NCBI GenBank assembly: GCA_945949475.1
Contig: CAMFET010000056.1
Coordinates: 1-6,220, forward strand
From: an uncultured Phascolarctobacterium sp.
GTDB lineage: Bacteria > Bacillota > Negativicutes > Acidaminococcales > Acidaminococcaceae
DNA length: 6,220 bases
Direction: 5' to 3'
Both the position numbers and the translations under genes were made by a program. The notes below the pieces were generated by a model. That model was not told the origin of the DNA. It searched no databases and saw only the letters and a program-made list of their open reading frames with translations. Of this stretch, positions 5,762 to 6,220 are shown one piece after another (position 1 is the first letter of the stretch; the number at the start of each line of letters is the position of its first letter).

Positions 5762-6077
5762 GTGGTACCCATGCCGTGCACGGATTCCGTTTTCTAGATT
5801 AGCACGCCCACATAGACCGCTTAATCCGTCAAGAGAAAAACGTGCCGAAGCGTGACGAGGCGGTTCGCGGACGAAGGAGCCTGTCCGTTGCTAGCGTTTT
5901 TCGTGTCATCATCGTAGTTCTACCGTGGCCGAAATACGTTCCGTTAACGCACGCCATGGGTACACACTTTCTGCCAATTTACTTTTGTCGTACTACCTAA
6001 ACCATTTAAGTTACAAGCTAATTTCACTTTGGTAATAATCTAGCCATTAAATCCGTACACGTCATAGGTACCACTTG
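5759..6077. repeat. About 320-bp element bounded by imperfect inverted repeats
   Basis: The left arm (5759-5801, plus strand) and right arm (6077-6036, minus strand) align over about 43 bp. The first 27 positions from 5760 and 6076 agree at 24, and CTAGATTA is shared at the inner ends. A third, more diverged copy (minus strand, 5963 to about 5930) shares GTACCCATG, CGTGC and ACGGA. The element fills most of the mtaB-hinT gap. No transposase is present and I see no obvious target-site duplication at these boundaries. It could be a non-autonomous (MITE-like) element, an intergenic palindromic repeat, or DNA for a structured RNA. The exact ends are uncertain. Confidence 0.65.
5765..5963. repeat. 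GC-rich nested imperfect palindrome inside the element
   Basis: Outer arms GTACCCATG-C-CGTGC (5765-5779) and its complement at 5949-5963 match at 14 of 15 positions. Inside them GAAAAACG (5835-5842) pairs with CGTTTTTC (5895-5902), and CGGAC (5868-5872) pairs with GTCCG (5883-5887). A competing local pairing is GACCGC (5815-5820) with GCGGTT (5860-5865). Bases 5841-5900 are about 63% GC, far above the AT-rich flanks. RNA from either strand should fold into a long branched hairpin. It does not look like rnpB, tmRNA, 6S or SRP RNA to me. Confidence 0.55.
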
Positions 6078-6086
6078 GAGCAACTG

Positions 6087-6220
6087 CTAAACTATCTCAC
6101 CTGTTAACCAGTCATCAACTATGCCAGTAATCTTCACTTGGGCAATAGTGTTGGCAAGCTCGCTTGTTCCCGGCACAACCACGCGCAAATATGGGCCACA
6201 CAAGCCCTCCATATGCACCG
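6087..6220 (-). CDS. mtaB: C-terminal end of a radical SAM tRNA methylthiotransferase (TRAM domain), probably MtaB
   Basis: Only the last 43 residues are in the window; the gene enters from the right edge and stops at TAG (6089-6087). The segment includes PYLRVVVPG followed by NTIAQVKITGIVDDWLTGEIV. This is the beta-strand pattern of a C-terminal TRAM domain (RV.VPG...G..V.V.......L.GE) found in MiaB/RimO/MtaB enzymes. MtaB adds the 2-methylthio group to t6A37 of tRNA. The choice of MtaB over MiaB or RimO rests on its position upstream of hinT-rpsU-yqeY, a common Firmicute arrangement, and on the short tail after TRAM. No clear terminator follows the stop, so transcripts may run on through the repeat element into hinT. 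Confidence 0.7.
   Translation of the reverse strand, partial: VHMEGLCGPYLRVVVPGTSELANTIAQVKITGIVDDWLTGEIV

Noticed and set aside
5299..5802. Plus-strand open frame of 167 codons opposite hinT
   Set aside because: It is antisense to a clear HinT protein, has no ribosome site, and its translation resembles no recognisable family. It exists because the complementary frame of hinT happens to be open.
5759..6077. Known housekeeping RNA (RNase P RNA, tmRNA, 6S, SRP RNA) or tRNA in the mtaB-hinT gap
   Set aside because: I find none of the conserved landmarks of these RNAs on either strand, no CCA-ended cloverleaf, and the inverted-repeat architecture does not match them.

Overview
The window looks like a chromosomal piece of a low-to-mid GC Firmicute. 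The evidence is strong AGGAGG-type ribosome binding sites, near-consensus sigma-A promoters, a SCIFF-type radical SAM maturase and the gene order mtaB-hinT-rpsU-yqeY. A Negativicutes or Clostridia member is my best guess, and the genus is not determined. All calls rest on reading the sequence; no database search was run.

Left part (1-683): the N-terminal 160 codons of a TadE/TadG-like membrane-anchored protein run leftward off the edge. A 200-bp AT-rich region then carries two divergent promoters, one for the Tad-like gene and one (TTGAGC-17-TATAAT) for the rightward gene.

Middle (684-4548): scfB encodes a radical SAM/SPASM peptide maturase of the SCIFF thioether-forming family and ends in a strong hairpin terminator. 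No SCIFF precursor gene is visible beside it. A leftward gene converges on it and encodes a PAS-PAS-GGDEF-EAL protein. Its GGDEF signature is destroyed (YGIDQ) while every EAL catalytic residue I can check is present, so it is probably a cyclic-di-GMP phosphodiesterase. Its promoter has an extended -10 and three helically phased TGAAAAT repeats just upstream of the -35.

Right part (4549-6220): a leftward housekeeping cluster. The C-terminal end of a TRAM-containing tRNA methylthiotransferase (probably mtaB) enters from the right edge, followed by hinT, rpsU and yqeY, and ends at a good terminator. rpsU has its own perfect-consensus promoter and an 80-nt leader with mutually exclusive pairings. 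The 437-bp gap between mtaB and hinT holds the most unusual sequence: a roughly 320-bp element with about 43-bp imperfect terminal inverted repeats, a third internal copy of the repeat, a GC-rich nested palindromic core, and frames open on both strands. One end of this element contributes bases to the predicted hinT -35 box.

The genes fall into unrelated functional groups: surface/pilus assembly, peptide natural-product maturation, second-messenger turnover, and translation-linked housekeeping.
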